Source: Bacillota bacterium (lineage in GTDB: Bacteria; Bacillota; Clostridia; Christensenellales; UMGS416). From it: 27,256 nt of DNA. A model generated the notes under the pieces. That model was given only the letters and a program-made list of their open reading frames with translations, was not told where the DNA came from and searched no databases. The position numbers and the translations under genes are program-made. Positions 14,520-22,691 of this stretch are shown one piece after another. Position 1 is the stretch's first letter. Each line of letters starts with the position of its first letter. Location of the stretch: assembly GCA_023410875.1 (NCBI GenBank), contig JAEYPH010000032.1, forward strand, positions 1 to 27,256. The letters run 5' to 3'.

Positions 14520-15731
14520 ATGTCGGATTATTACAAGGTAGAAAACCAGGAACGCCGCCAGGGTGGCGGTCGGGGCTGGATGGTGGCCACGCTGCTGCTG
14601 GTCGCTTTCATACTGGGCGCCATCGTGATGAAGCTGACCGCCCCGGAAAACAACATCGCGCTGGGCGCAACCGCGACACCCACGGCCAGCGCCGCCCTGC
14701 AGGCCACAGCAACCCCCGATGCCACGCCCACCGCCACGCCGCAATCCACATCGCAGCTGGGCGGCCCGGCGGTCACCATCGGTTCGGGCGCAGCAATCGA
14801 TATCCCCGCCATCGCGAAGGCCATCGGCCCCACGGTCGTGGGCGTAAACAACAAGGTGAATTCGCAGGGCGGCCCGGACGCCCTTGAGGACGCACTGCAG
14901 GGTACCGGCAGCGGCGTTATCATCTCCACCGACGGTTACATTGTGACCAATGACCACGTGGTGTCCGGCGCCGACAGCATTACCGTGACGATGCCCGGCG
15001 GCGAGGAAGTGCCCGCCAAGCTCGTGGGTACCGACGCCCAGACCGACCTAGCGCTGCTCAAGATCGAAAAGACCGGCCTGACCGCCGCCCCCTTGGGCGA
15101 TTCCGACGCCCTGCAGGTTGGCGAAACCGTGGTGGCCATCGGCAACCCGCTGGGCACCGAGCTGGCCGGCACCGTGACAAGCGGTATCATCAGCGCCAAG
15201 AACCGCGAGGTCACCAGCGACACGGGCTATACATTCCACCTGCTGCAGACCGACGCTGCGATCAACCCCGGCAACTCCGGCGGAGCGCTGGTCAATAGCA
15301 AGGGTGAGCTCATCGGCATCAACAACATGAAAGAAGTCTCCGCCGGCATGAACATCTCCGCCGAGGGCATCGGTTTCGCAATCCCGATCAACAGCGCCAA
15401 GCCCATCATCGAGCAGCTGCGGGCCAGCGGTTCCATCCCCCGCCCGATGCTGGGCGTGGGTATCCGCAGCATCATCACCACCGAGGAAGCACAGATGTAC
15501 AACATACCCGAGGGTGTGCTCCTGGCGGATGTGACCGAGAACGGCCCCGCCGCTAAGGCAGGCATCCGCGCCCAGGACATCCTCACCGAGCTGGACGGCA
15601 AGAAAGCCGCTTCGATGGCCGATCTCAGAGAGATCATGGCCAACCACAAGGTCGGGGACACGATCAAGGTGACCTACTGGCGCGAAGGCAAGACCACGAC
15701 GGTGGACGTTACACTGGAGGCATTGCAGTAG
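14520..15731 (+). CDS. htrA: HtrA/DegP-family serine protease, membrane-anchored
   Basis: A 403-residue trypsin-like protease. One membrane helix lies at about residues 22-42, then an Ala/Thr/Pro-rich linker to about residue 85. The protease domain holds the catalytic triad His146 (TNDHVVSG), Asp176 (TDLALLKIE) and Ser253 (NPGNSGGALVN). One PDZ domain covers about residues 300-400. Such proteins degrade misfolded proteins outside the membrane. The start at 14520 is preferred because AAAGGAG lies 9 bp upstream; an ATG at 14511 directly abuts that site. The gene follows the histidine kinase by 50 bp with no separate promoter visible, so it is probably part of the same operon, as htrA-like genes are in WalRK loci. 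Confidence 0.93.
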   Translation: MSDYYKVENQERRQGGGRGWMVATLLLVAFILGAIVMKLTAPENNIALGATATPTASAALQATATPDATPTATPQSTSQLGGPAVTIGSGAAIDIPAIAKAIGPTVVGVNNKVNSQGGPDALEDALQGTGSGVIISTDGYIVTNDHVVSGADSITVTMPGGEEVPAKLVGTDAQTDLALLKIEKTGLTAAPLGDSDALQVGETVVAIGNPLGTELAGTVTSGIISAKNREVTSDTGYTFHLLQTDAAINPGNSGGALVNSKGELIGINNMKEVSAGMNISAEGIGFAIPINSAKPIIEQLRASGSIPRPMLGVGIRSIITTEEAQMYNIPEGVLLADVTENGPAAKAGIRAQDILTELDGKKAASMADLREIMANHKVGDTIKVTYWREGKTTTVDVTLEALQ

Positions 15732-15737
15732 CACTTT

Positions 15738-15762
15738 CGGCGGGGGAACTTCTCCCCCGCCG
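15738..15762 (+). terminator. Strong hairpin after htrA
   Basis: CGGCGGGGG-N7-CCCCCGCCG, a perfect 9-bp G+C stem beginning 6 bases after the htrA stop. There is no T run, so it may stabilise the 3' end rather than terminate. Confidence 0.5.
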
Positions 15763-15789
15763 AGACCCTTCGCACCGCAAACGGTGCTA

Positions 15790-15833
15790 TCGGCTTCGCT
15801 CCCATATCGGCAAAGCCGACATTGCGCGAAGCC
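15790..15833 (+). other. Overlapping, mutually exclusive hairpins
   Basis: TCGGCTT (15790-15796) can pair with AAGCCGA (15813-15819), or the overlapping GGCTTCGC (15792-15799) can pair with GCGAAGCC (15826-15833). Both stems cannot form at once. The stretch lies between the htrA hairpin and the four-hairpin element. Confidence 0.4.
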
Positions 15834-15857
15834 AGGGCAGCGCCACCCCTAGCTATG

Positions 15858-16060
15858 TTCGCCGGCGATGAAGCATCGCCGGCGATTTCTCTGCTCTTGG
15901 TTTCTGTTTGCCGCCCGCCGATAATCGTCGCCGGGCGGCTTTCCTGTTACTCGTCCTGTGCTGATAAAGTGAGGAGCGTAAGACCGCTGTGGCGGGGTTC
16001 ATCAAACGTTCCTGGCTGATTGCCTGTTTCCTCCGGCGGAATGAATCCGCCGTCGGTAGC
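15858..16060 (+). ncRNA. Four-hairpin structured element, copy A
   Basis: Four stems in order. Stem 1: TCGCCGGCGATG (15859-15870) with its exact complement at 15874-15885. Stem 2: GCCGCCCG/CGGGCGGC (15910-15917, 15932-15939). Stem 3: CCGC-TGTG-GCGG (15984-15995). Stem 4: CGGCGGA-ATGAA-TCCGCCG (16034-16052). It shares stem order, spacing, TTCCTC before stem 4 and TCGGT after it with copies at 25525 and 26867, while paired bases differ in compensating ways. No reading frame is conserved among the copies. It lies downstream of htrA. Whether it acts as RNA or as mobile DNA is not settled. Confidence 0.7.
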
Positions 16061-16223
16061 AGCCGTATAAACCCAAAAAACTGCCCGCTAAAGTGCATTG
16101 GTGTGTATATTCTACTTAAGCCAAGAGGTTACATTTCCGATATATTCATTGCAGCACCCTCCCATTCGGGAGGCCGGCATGGACGCCAGCCTCTGGGCGC
16201 TGCGGCGAACAGGAGGTTCACAA
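16061..16223 (+). other. Leader region of the EF-hand gene
   Basis: No gene. A perfect 6-bp hairpin CCTCCC-ATTC-GGGAGG (16158-16173) is followed by a second imperfect G+C stem and then AGGAGG ahead of the ATG. Such leader structure could influence translation. No convincing promoter hexamers were found. Confidence 0.4.
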
Positions 16224-17273
16224 ATGAAAATCGCCACGTCCCAGGTCGCCTTGCAGGCGGCCAGCCATCAGTTTACCGCTGTGCAGCGCACGGAATCGCT
16301 GAACATCAACATCCGGCAGCTCCCACTGGTCCGCCTGACACAGGACAGGGCGGATATCTCTGCGCAGCTGCGGTCGCTGAACTCCGTGGCGGCCCAGGCG
16401 CAGCAGGCCCAGCCCAACGACGACAACACGATATCGCTGGAACTGAGCGACCGCGACCGGCAACGGCTGGAGCTGCTGCAGCGCATGATGGAGCAGCTGA
16501 CCGGCAAGAAATTTAAATTCGTGATTCCCGAAAAGTTGACGCTGGAGGACAGCAGCGCGTCGGTCCTCCGCCTGCAGCTCCCCGCCAATGGCTCCGTGCG
16601 GCCCGCCCTTTCGGTGCAGTATGATTTTTCCCAGACGGTCGTGGAGCGTCAGTCACTGCAGTTCGCCGCTCAGGGCGTCGTGACGACCGCCGACGGCCGC
16701 ACGATCGCCTTCGACGCGCAGCTGAACATGAGCCGGGAGTTCGCCTCCCACTCGGAACTGCACGTGCAGATCGGCGCGCCTCAGGCCACCGACCCGCTGG
16801 TCATCCATTTCGACGGCGGCGCGCCGGGCTTGGGCGAGCGCAACTTCCGCTTCGATCTGGACAATGACGGCCGGGCCGACCAGATCGCCTTCGTGGGCCA
16901 AGGCAGCGGCTTTTTGGCGCTGGACAAAAACGGCGATGGCGCCATCAACGACGGCTCGGAGCTCTTCGGCCCCAACAGCAGCAACGGCTTTGCGGACCTG
17001 GCCGCCTATGACGGCGACGGCAACGGCTGGATAGACGAGAACGACGCCATCTACGACAAGCTGCGCATTTGGGCCGTGGATGAAGCGGGCAACAAGACCC
17101 TGTTCGCGCTGGGCCAGAAGGGCGTAGGCGCCATCTTTCTGGGCAATGTGCGCGCGGATTTTGATATCAAAGACGGCGCCAACGCCACGCTGGGCACTGT
17201 GCGCGCAACCGGCGTCTTCCTGCGGGAAGACGGCACCGCCGGCACGGTGCAGCACATTGATCTGACATTGTAG
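16224..17273 (+). CDS. EF-hand-like calcium-binding protein, function unknown
   Basis: A 349-residue protein without signal peptide or membrane helix. The C-terminal half carries EF-hand/dockerin-like calcium loops: FDLDNDGRADQ from Asp211, LDKNGDGAINDGSELFG from Asp234 and YDGDGNGWIDENDA from Asp263, followed by YDKLRIWAVDEAG. This block resembles the FDLDGDG...ELFG...DGNGDG region of bacterial VCBS/RTX-adjacent proteins. The N-terminal half (MKIATSQVALQAASHQFTAV onward) is not recognised; many homologous hypothetical proteins share a similar MKIA...H start. The ATG follows a strong AGGAGG. It is a single gene with its own terminator, next to a diguanylate cyclase gene; a surface or signalling role is possible but not shown. 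Confidence 0.78.
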   Translation: MKIATSQVALQAASHQFTAVQRTESLNINIRQLPLVRLTQDRADISAQLRSLNSVAAQAQQAQPNDDNTISLELSDRDRQRLELLQRMMEQLTGKKFKFVIPEKLTLEDSSASVLRLQLPANGSVRPALSVQYDFSQTVVERQSLQFAAQGVVTTADGRTIAFDAQLNMSREFASHSELHVQIGAPQATDPLVIHFDGGAPGLGERNFRFDLDNDGRADQIAFVGQGSGFLALDKNGDGAINDGSELFGPNSSNGFADLAAYDGDGNGWIDENDAIYDKLRIWAVDEAGNKTLFALGQKGVGAIFLGNVRADFDIKDGANATLGTVRATGVFLREDGTAGTVQHIDLTL

Positions 17274-17312
17274 TTCTACAATTGCCCATATAAGGCACAG
17301 ACCCAAAATCGC

Positions 17313-17345
17313 CTGCCGGGAGCCTCAAGCCTCCGGCAGCTTTTT
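17313..17345 (+). terminator. Rho-independent terminator of the EF-hand gene
   Basis: CTGCCGGGAG / CTCCGGCAG stem with one bulged G and an 8-base loop, then CTTTTT. Confidence 0.85.
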
Positions 17346-17391
17346 GCGTTGTTTTGATGCTCACTGAAGCGGATTATCTAGCTGGACCGTT

Positions 17392-17419
17392 TTGCGGTAT
17401 ATGGTATGTGGTATATAAA
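17392..17419 (+). promoter_or_regulatory. Promoter with heptad repeats before the diguanylate cyclase
   Basis: TTGCGG (17392-17397), 16 bp, TATAAA (17414-17419). The spacer is made of three tandem heptads GGTATAT-GGTATGT-GGTATAT (17396-17416). The repeats could be a regulator site or a chance A+T-rich slip. Confidence 0.5.
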
Positions 17420-17466
17420 AGGATAACCGAAGCACCATACTGCCGGAAGAACTGGAGAAGCATTCG

Positions 17467-18681
17467 ATGCCATTGGCTCATACCCTCATACTGAATACCT
17501 ATTCTCTCATCATATTGGCCGTCATTTTCCTGTCGTCCACCCGTTTGATCGACCGACGGTTCTTGCAGAACAGGCTGTACATAATCCTGCTGTTGATCGT
17601 GATGTTCCTGCTCCCCGTCGATGTGAGCGCCCGCCTGGACGGAGTCCGCTCTCCGCTTTTCCCCGTGCTCAATCAAGTAGGCAATTTTTTGCTCTACCTC
17701 ATCAACCCCATCGTGCCGTTCATATGGATGCTATATGTCTATAACCAGATTCACCAGGACGATCAAAAGACAAGGCGTCTTGTCCCACTGCTTTGGATAT
17801 CAGCAGGAGCCAATGCTGTGGCGCTGATCCTCTCTCAATACTATGGATGGTACTACTTCATAGACAGCCAAAACATCTATCACCGGGGTCCGTTGTTTTT
17901 TATTCCAGTTTCCATCACGGTGATTATGCTGACCATATCGTTTGCGATTACACTGATTAGCCGCCGCAAACTGGACAAACGCTCCTTTTTATCTCTATTG
18001 CTCTTTCCAATGCCTCTGGTCTTCTGCATCGGTTTGCAATTGATCAACTATCAATTGTCCACGTTGGTCAACGGGCTGGCGATTTCTTTGCTGATCGTAT
18101 TCATCAACATCCAGTCCCGCAGCATCCATACGGACCATCTGACCGGGATCTATAACCGCAAGATGCTGGAAGACTACCTCAAGCGCAAGATCACCTCCAG
18201 CACCCCTCAGCGCAGCTTTGCGGCCATTCTCCTGGATTTGGACGACTTTAAGGCCATCAACGACGCCTACGGGCACGACACTGGCGATAAGGCATTGACC
18301 GACGCCGTGCAGCTTCTCAAACGGTGCGTACGGATCAACGACTTTGTGGCCCGATACGGCGGCGATGAGTTCATCATTGTGCTGGATATCACCTCCCAGG
18401 AAGATTTGCAATGCATGGTGGACCGCATCAACCACTGCACCACAGAATTCAACAGATGCCCTCCCCAGCCTTATCTCATACAGTTTAGCATGGGATATGC
18501 CGTATACGATGCCGATACCGGCATGTCAGGAGAGGAATTCATCCGATATATTGACACCATCATGTATGAAAGCAAACAAAGCAAAAAGCTTGGCAAAGAG
18601 GTGCAGATACGAGATGTCAAGCCTGTACCTGCCATGACGAGCTTCCGTCTGGTTCATCGCCACGCGAAAAAAAACAAATAA
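17467..18681 (+). CDS. Membrane-bound diguanylate cyclase (GGDEF)
   Basis: A 404-residue protein. The N-terminal half has about six or seven membrane helices (residues 8-215) of a sensor type I cannot name. The GGDEF domain begins near residue 222 (DHLTGIYNRKML), contains LLDLDDFKAINDAYGHDTGD, and has an intact active-site GGDEF at residues 298-302. An RIND motif five residues upstream matches the RxxD inhibitory c-di-GMP site. It should therefore make c-di-GMP from two GTP and be product-inhibited. No EAL or HD-GYP partner lies nearby. Start ATG with GGAGAAG upstream. Confidence 0.94.
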   Translation: MPLAHTLILNTYSLIILAVIFLSSTRLIDRRFLQNRLYIILLLIVMFLLPVDVSARLDGVRSPLFPVLNQVGNFLLYLINPIVPFIWMLYVYNQIHQDDQKTRRLVPLLWISAGANAVALILSQYYGWYYFIDSQNIYHRGPLFFIPVSITVIMLTISFAITLISRRKLDKRSFLSLLLFPMPLVFCIGLQLINYQLSTLVNGLAISLLIVFINIQSRSIHTDHLTGIYNRKMLEDYLKRKITSSTPQRSFAAILLDLDDFKAINDAYGHDTGDKALTDAVQLLKRCVRINDFVARYGGDEFIIVLDITSQEDLQCMVDRINHCTTEFNRCPPQPYLIQFSMGYAVYDADTGMSGEEFIRYIDTIMYESKQSKKLGKEVQIRDVKPVPAMTSFRLVHRHAKKNK

Positions 18682-18756
18682 GGCCGGCCTTCATAAAGCT
18701 GCATAATCGGTTTTCTCCCCGCAAAACTAAGGGCGACACTTTTGCCGGAGGAATCC

Positions 18757-19836
18757 ATGAAGAAAACGCTGCTCGTCACCGTGGTTGCGCTGTGTGCGGT
18801 AGGAATCGCCGCAGGCTTGTATTTTAACAACGCGGAGACGGTGCAGACCGCCGTGGCGTCCAGCCATGTGTTTACGACATTTCTGGAGGGCTCCGGCACG
18901 GTAGACGCCCCTACCCAGGCCATTCTGTCGCCGGCCAACGGCCGCGTGAAGGCGCTGAACGCCACCCAGGGGCAGCGGGTGCAGGCCGGAGACGTGCTGC
19001 TGCAGATGGACGACACCGCGTTGCAGCTGGCGCTGGAGCAGGCCGTGCAAACACTCAACGCCCAGAAAAAGGCATGGCAGAAACAGAATGACGCCTTGAG
19101 TCACGCTCAAAAACAATCGTCTCTATGGGTGGCGCAGGCCGTGGGCAGCGACCTGGCCCAGTTCAACGCCGCACAGACCGACCAGGACGCGCCGCTGGGC
19201 CCTGAGCAGGTCAACCTTGCACGGCTGCAGGTGGAACAGGCGCAGGCCCTACTGGACAATGCCAGCGTGAGAGCCGTGATTGCTGGTGAAGTGCTGGAAA
19301 CCCATGTGCGCGCAGGCGAGCTGGTGGCGGCGGGCACCGTGGCGGCGCTGGTGGCCGACATGGACAACGCCCGGGTGCAGGCGGTATTCGCCGACCAGGA
19401 CGCCGCCACGCTGACGGCGGGCATGGAGGTGCAGCTTTACGGCGGCTGCCTGGGCGAGCGCACCGTGAACGGCACGGTCGTGGAACTCAAACCCCGTTCC
19501 GAAACCATCTCAACCCAGAGCGGAACGCGTACCGCCGCCATCGTTACCGTGCAGCCCCAGGTCGGCGCGGGTCTGGAACGGCTGGGCGCCACGGTGGAGC
19601 TGCGCATCGTGACCGGGCGCAAGCCCGCCGTGGGCGTGCCGCTGGAAGCGCTGGCCCAGGACAGCTCCGGGCTGTACGTGTTCGTGATCCGGGGCAGCCG
19701 CGCCTACAAAACCGCTGTGAAGGTCGGCGAGCTGGACGAGACCAGCGCGGAGATCACCTCCGGTGTAAAATCCGGCGATGTGGTAGCGCTGAACCCCGGC
19801 GACTTGCGCCACCGCCAAAAGGTGTATGCCCGATGA
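18757..19836 (+). CDS. MacA/HlyD-type efflux adaptor (membrane fusion protein)
   Basis: A 359-residue protein with a single N-terminal membrane helix or uncleaved signal (about residues 3-22). A biotinyl-lipoyl-like half-domain (APTQAILSPANGRVKALNAT and VQAGDVLLQMDD) is followed by a coiled-coil hairpin (about 95-150), the second lipoyl half (ASVRAVIAGEVLETHVRAGE) and a beta-barrel domain. This is the layout of RND/MacA-type adaptors. In Gram-positives such adaptors work with MacB-like ABC exporters. The start at 18757 has GGAGG just upstream; an earlier TTG in frame does not. The last four bases overlap the next gene (ATGA), so the two are coupled. Confidence 0.88.
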   Translation: MKKTLLVTVVALCAVGIAAGLYFNNAETVQTAVASSHVFTTFLEGSGTVDAPTQAILSPANGRVKALNATQGQRVQAGDVLLQMDDTALQLALEQAVQTLNAQKKAWQKQNDALSHAQKQSSLWVAQAVGSDLAQFNAAQTDQDAPLGPEQVNLARLQVEQAQALLDNASVRAVIAGEVLETHVRAGELVAAGTVAALVADMDNARVQAVFADQDAATLTAGMEVQLYGGCLGERTVNGTVVELKPRSETISTQSGTRTAAIVTVQPQVGAGLERLGATVELRIVTGRKPAVGVPLEALAQDSSGLYVFVIRGSRAYKTAVKVGELDETSAEITSGVKSGDVVALNPGDLRHRQKVYAR

Positions 19837-20990
19837 TGAAGCCGCTGTTCGTGATGGATACTGCGCTGGCTGTGCTGCGGGCCATGCGGGCCACGCGGCT
19901 GCGCACGGCGCTCTCGGTGCTGGGCGTAAGCTTTGGCGTGGCGGCGGTTATGGCGGTGCTCAGCATTGGCCAGGGCGGCGAGGCGCGGGTGCGCATGGAG
20001 TTCAATGACATCGGTATCAACCGCGCGTGGCTGTATCCCGACAAAAACGCCTCCCGCGGCTTTAAGCTGGACGACGCCCAGTGGCTCTCCCAGCGGCTGG
20101 ACAATGCCGTGGTGGACGCCCATTCGGAGCGCATTGCCGAGGTGAGCGCCAGCTCTCAGCGAGCCAACGCGACAATCATCGGCTGCCAGAGCGAGCTGCC
20201 GCTGATGGAGAGCACGACATTCCGCGACGGGCGCTTCTTCACCCAATGGGAGGAAACCAACAGCCGCGCCGTGGTCGTGCTGGAAGCCCGGCTGGCCGGC
20301 AACCTGTTCGGCAGCCGCAACCCTCTGGGCGAACGTGTGCTGGTCAACGGCCTGCAGGCCGAGGTTATTGGCGTGGTGTCCAAGCGCAATGTGCTCAATG
20401 AGGACGGCTATCTTTACGTGCCCATCACGACCTACAACAAGTGGTTCGCCGCAACCACGGTGGACCAGATATCGGTTTCCGTACCCTCCCAGGCGGCGCT
20501 CAAGAGCATGAAGGTGAAGGCCGGCAAGCTGCTGGAATCGCGTACAGGCGGCGTGGAGGTCGTTACGCTGGAGGGCGAGGCCAAGGTTGCCGACAATGTG
20601 CTGGGCACCTTCAAAATGGTCATCCTGTGCGTGGCGGTGGTGGCGCTCATCGTGGGCGGCATCGGCATCATGAATATGATGTTCATGTCAGTCAACGAAC
20701 GGGTCCGCGAGATCGGTATCCGCAAGGCGCTGGGCGCCCGCCACAACCAGATCTTGCTGCATTTCATGCTGGAGGCGGTGATTCTGGCGCTGTGCGGCGG
20801 AGCGCTGGGGCTGGTGTGCGGCGTGCTGCTGGCGATGGGGGCCAGCGCCCTGGCCAACGTGCCCTTCATCATGCCGGCATACGCGCCGCTGATCGGCGTG
20901 GGCTTCTCGGCGGCGGTGGGCCTGCTCTTTGGCGTGGCGCCTGCCTCCCGGGCGGCCAAAATGAAGCCGATCGACGCGCTGAGGAACTAA
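19833..20990 (+). CDS. MacB/FtsX-like ABC transporter permease
   Basis: A 385-residue protein. A membrane helix at about residues 23-48 is followed by a MacB_PCD extracytoplasmic domain (about 50-250), with typical GLQAEVIGVV and VPITTYNKWF segments. The FtsX domain has three C-terminal helices (about 265-375), with the conserved MNMMFMSVNERVREIGIRKA cytoplasmic loop and C-terminal ASRAAKMKPIDALR. This permease type extrudes peptides or lipids, or acts as a mechanotransmitter, driven by a separate ATPase. No MacB-type ATPase is adjacent; the only ATPase nearby (21346) is of the sugar-import class. Either the partner ATPase is encoded elsewhere or the system is incomplete. Confidence 0.9.
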   Translation: MMKPLFVMDTALAVLRAMRATRLRTALSVLGVSFGVAAVMAVLSIGQGGEARVRMEFNDIGINRAWLYPDKNASRGFKLDDAQWLSQRLDNAVVDAHSERIAEVSASSQRANATIIGCQSELPLMESTTFRDGRFFTQWEETNSRAVVVLEARLAGNLFGSRNPLGERVLVNGLQAEVIGVVSKRNVLNEDGYLYVPITTYNKWFAATTVDQISVSVPSQAALKSMKVKAGKLLESRTGGVEVVTLEGEAKVADNVLGTFKMVILCVAVVALIVGGIGIMNMMFMSVNERVREIGIRKALGARHNQILLHFMLEAVILALCGGALGLVCGVLLAMGASALANVPFIMPAYAPLIGVGFSAAVGLLFGVAPASRAAKMKPIDALRN

Positions 20991-21345
20991 ACGGTATCTT
21001 TCCGTTATCTGGAAGTCTTTACAGAAATCTTACAACTAACCATAGTATTTTACCTATCAAGCGGCTACCATCTGCTGTATAATTGACGTAAACAGTTGGA
21101 ATTCAACTGCACCTGTTGCGGGCCGCCGGCGGCCATCCTAACAAAATTCTGTTGTACATCTCGGGGCGCTGATTTGTTGAATCTGCCCTGTATGTGCTTT
21201 CATATTGTGCATAGCGTATAGTTTTATATGCTCAAATTTTGTACATGTCCCACATGGTATTTTACCGGTTTGTTAATTATAATGATCATATACAGGATTG
21301 GCCGTGCGTGCTCGCCATTGCACCCGGTCTTAAGGAGGTAAAAGC
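20991..21345 (+). promoter_or_regulatory. 355-bp regulatory gap upstream of the sugar ATPase gene
   Basis: No gene. TTACA occurs at 21019 and 21030, 11 bp apart, resembling OmpR/PhoP-type direct repeats. A TATAAT at 21078-21083 has a poor -35. Two palindromes follow: CAGTTG-GAATT-CAACTG (21093-21109) and the perfect GGCCGCCGGCGGCC (21121-21134). Further on, CATGT-CCC-ACATG (21244-21256) sits just upstream of another TATAAT (21278-21283) without a good -35. The region looks like a complex, activator-dependent promoter. Confidence 0.5.
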
Positions 21346-22464
21346 ATGGCAAACGTTTCCCTGAAGAACGTCTACAAAATCTATGCGGGTGGCGTACAGG
21401 CAGTCAGCGATTTCAATCTTGATATCGAGGACAAGGAATTCATCGTGCTGGTTGGTCCTTCCGGTTGCGGCAAGACCACGACGCTGCGCATGGTGGCCGG
21501 TCTTGAGGAAATCTCCGATGGCGAGCTCTACATTGGCGACAAGCTGATGAACGATGTGGCCCCCAAGGATCGTGACATCGCCATGGTGTTCCAGAACTAC
21601 GCCCTGTATCCTCATATGACTGTTTATGACAATATGGCCTTCGGCCTGAAGCTGCGCCGCATGCCCAAGGCGGAGATCGATCGCCGCGTCAAGGAAGCTG
21701 CCAAGACGCTGGGCATCGACCACCTGCTTACCCGCCGCCCCAAGGCTCTGTCCGGCGGTCAGCGCCAGCGCGTAGCCCTCGGTCGCGCCATCGTGCGTGA
21801 GCCCAAGGTCTTCCTGATGGACGAGCCTCTGTCCAACCTGGACGCCAAGCTGCGCGTGCAGATGCGCGCGGAAATCATCCGCCTGCACCAGCGCCTTCAG
21901 ACCACGTTCATCTACGTGACCCACGACCAGACTGAGGCCATGACGATGGGCACCCGCATCGTCGTCATGAAGGACGGCTTCATCCAGCAGATTGACTCCC
22001 CCCAGAACCTTTATAACAAGCCCGTCAATCTGTTTGTGGCCGGCTTCATCGGCACCCCGCCCATGAACTTCTTCGATGTCAAGATCGTCAAGGAAGGCGC
22101 CAACCTCTATCTGTCCTTTGGCAAGAACAAGCTGCTCCTGCCCGCCGCCCGCGCCGCCCAGGTGGACGCCTCCTACATCGGCAAGGACGTCGTGATGGGT
22201 GTTCGCCCTGAGGATATCCACGATGAGGACAAGTTCATCGCCGAGTTCCCCGAAGCCGTGGCCTCCGCGTTTGTGGACGTTGTCGAGCTCATGGGTTCTG
22301 AGACCAACCTGTATCTGGTTGTGGACGGCAAGGAAGGCAGCATCACCGCCGTGGTGGACGCCCGTAGCCTTTCCCGCACCGGTGACACGATCAAGGTGGC
22401 CTTCGACCTCTACAACGTGCACCTCTTCGATAAAGAGACCGAGGTCACAATCATCAAGAACTAA
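21346..22464 (+). CDS. ugpC: Sugar ABC transporter ATPase, MsmK/UgpC type
   Basis: A 372-residue ATPase. The nucleotide-binding domain has Walker A GPSGCGKTT, the Q loop at FQNYALYPHMTVYDN, signature LSGGQRQRVALGRA, Walker B VFLMDEPLSNLD and the switch His in YVTHDQTEAMTM. The C-terminal OB-fold/TOBE regulatory region (about 240-370) includes GVRPEDIHDE, typical of MalK/UgpC/MsmK. It would power sugar import. No permease or binding-protein gene is adjacent, which fits the shared ATPase of Bacillota (MsmX/MsmK) that serves several importers. AAGGAGG precedes the ATG, and a terminator follows, so it forms its own unit. Confidence 0.9.
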   Translation: MANVSLKNVYKIYAGGVQAVSDFNLDIEDKEFIVLVGPSGCGKTTTLRMVAGLEEISDGELYIGDKLMNDVAPKDRDIAMVFQNYALYPHMTVYDNMAFGLKLRRMPKAEIDRRVKEAAKTLGIDHLLTRRPKALSGGQRQRVALGRAIVREPKVFLMDEPLSNLDAKLRVQMRAEIIRLHQRLQTTFIYVTHDQTEAMTMGTRIVVMKDGFIQQIDSPQNLYNKPVNLFVAGFIGTPPMNFFDVKIVKEGANLYLSFGKNKLLLPAARAAQVDASYIGKDVVMGVRPEDIHDEDKFIAEFPEAVASAFVDVVELMGSETNLYLVVDGKEGSITAVVDARSLSRTGDTIKVAFDLYNVHLFDKETEVTIIKN

Positions 22465-22490
22465 AGAGTTCAGAGAAGATTGAATGCGCA

Positions 22491-22527
22491 AGGCAGAGCA
22501 TGATCTCCCGTCGTGCTCTGCCTTTCT
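22491..22527 (+). terminator. Terminator of the sugar ATPase gene
   Basis: AGGCAGAGCA (22491-22500) pairs perfectly with TGCTCTGCCT (22514-22523), followed by TTCTCTT. Confidence 0.85.
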
Positions 22528-22599
22528 CTTCCAGATTGGTTACAATAACCCCGAGAGGGACCGCCATCATACAATTCACATAACGTTTACATTCAGCCC

Positions 22600-22628
22600 T
22601 TGCGCCGGGCGGCGGCAGTCCGTATCAT
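22600..22628 (+). promoter_or_regulatory. Promoter of the CdaR-like gene
   Basis: TTGCGC (22600-22605), 17-bp spacer, TATCAT (22623-22628), about 63 bp upstream of the start codon. Confidence 0.6.
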
Positions 22629-22691
22629 AAATGTAATCATCCCGGATCGCCGTGTGATATTTGATTCTGTACAAGCTTGGAGGCTTTGAAT

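Noticed and set aside
15858..16060. CRISPR or integron attC interpretation of the hairpin element
   Set aside because: Repeats are not regularly arrayed, there are no spacers, cas genes or integrase, and the copies are kilobases apart.
16150..16223. c-di-GMP riboswitch in the leader of the EF-hand gene
   Set aside because: A GGACGCCAGCC segment loosely resembles the GEMM core, and a diguanylate cyclase lies next door. However, the conserved CAAACC-type junction and tetraloop-receptor pattern are missing.
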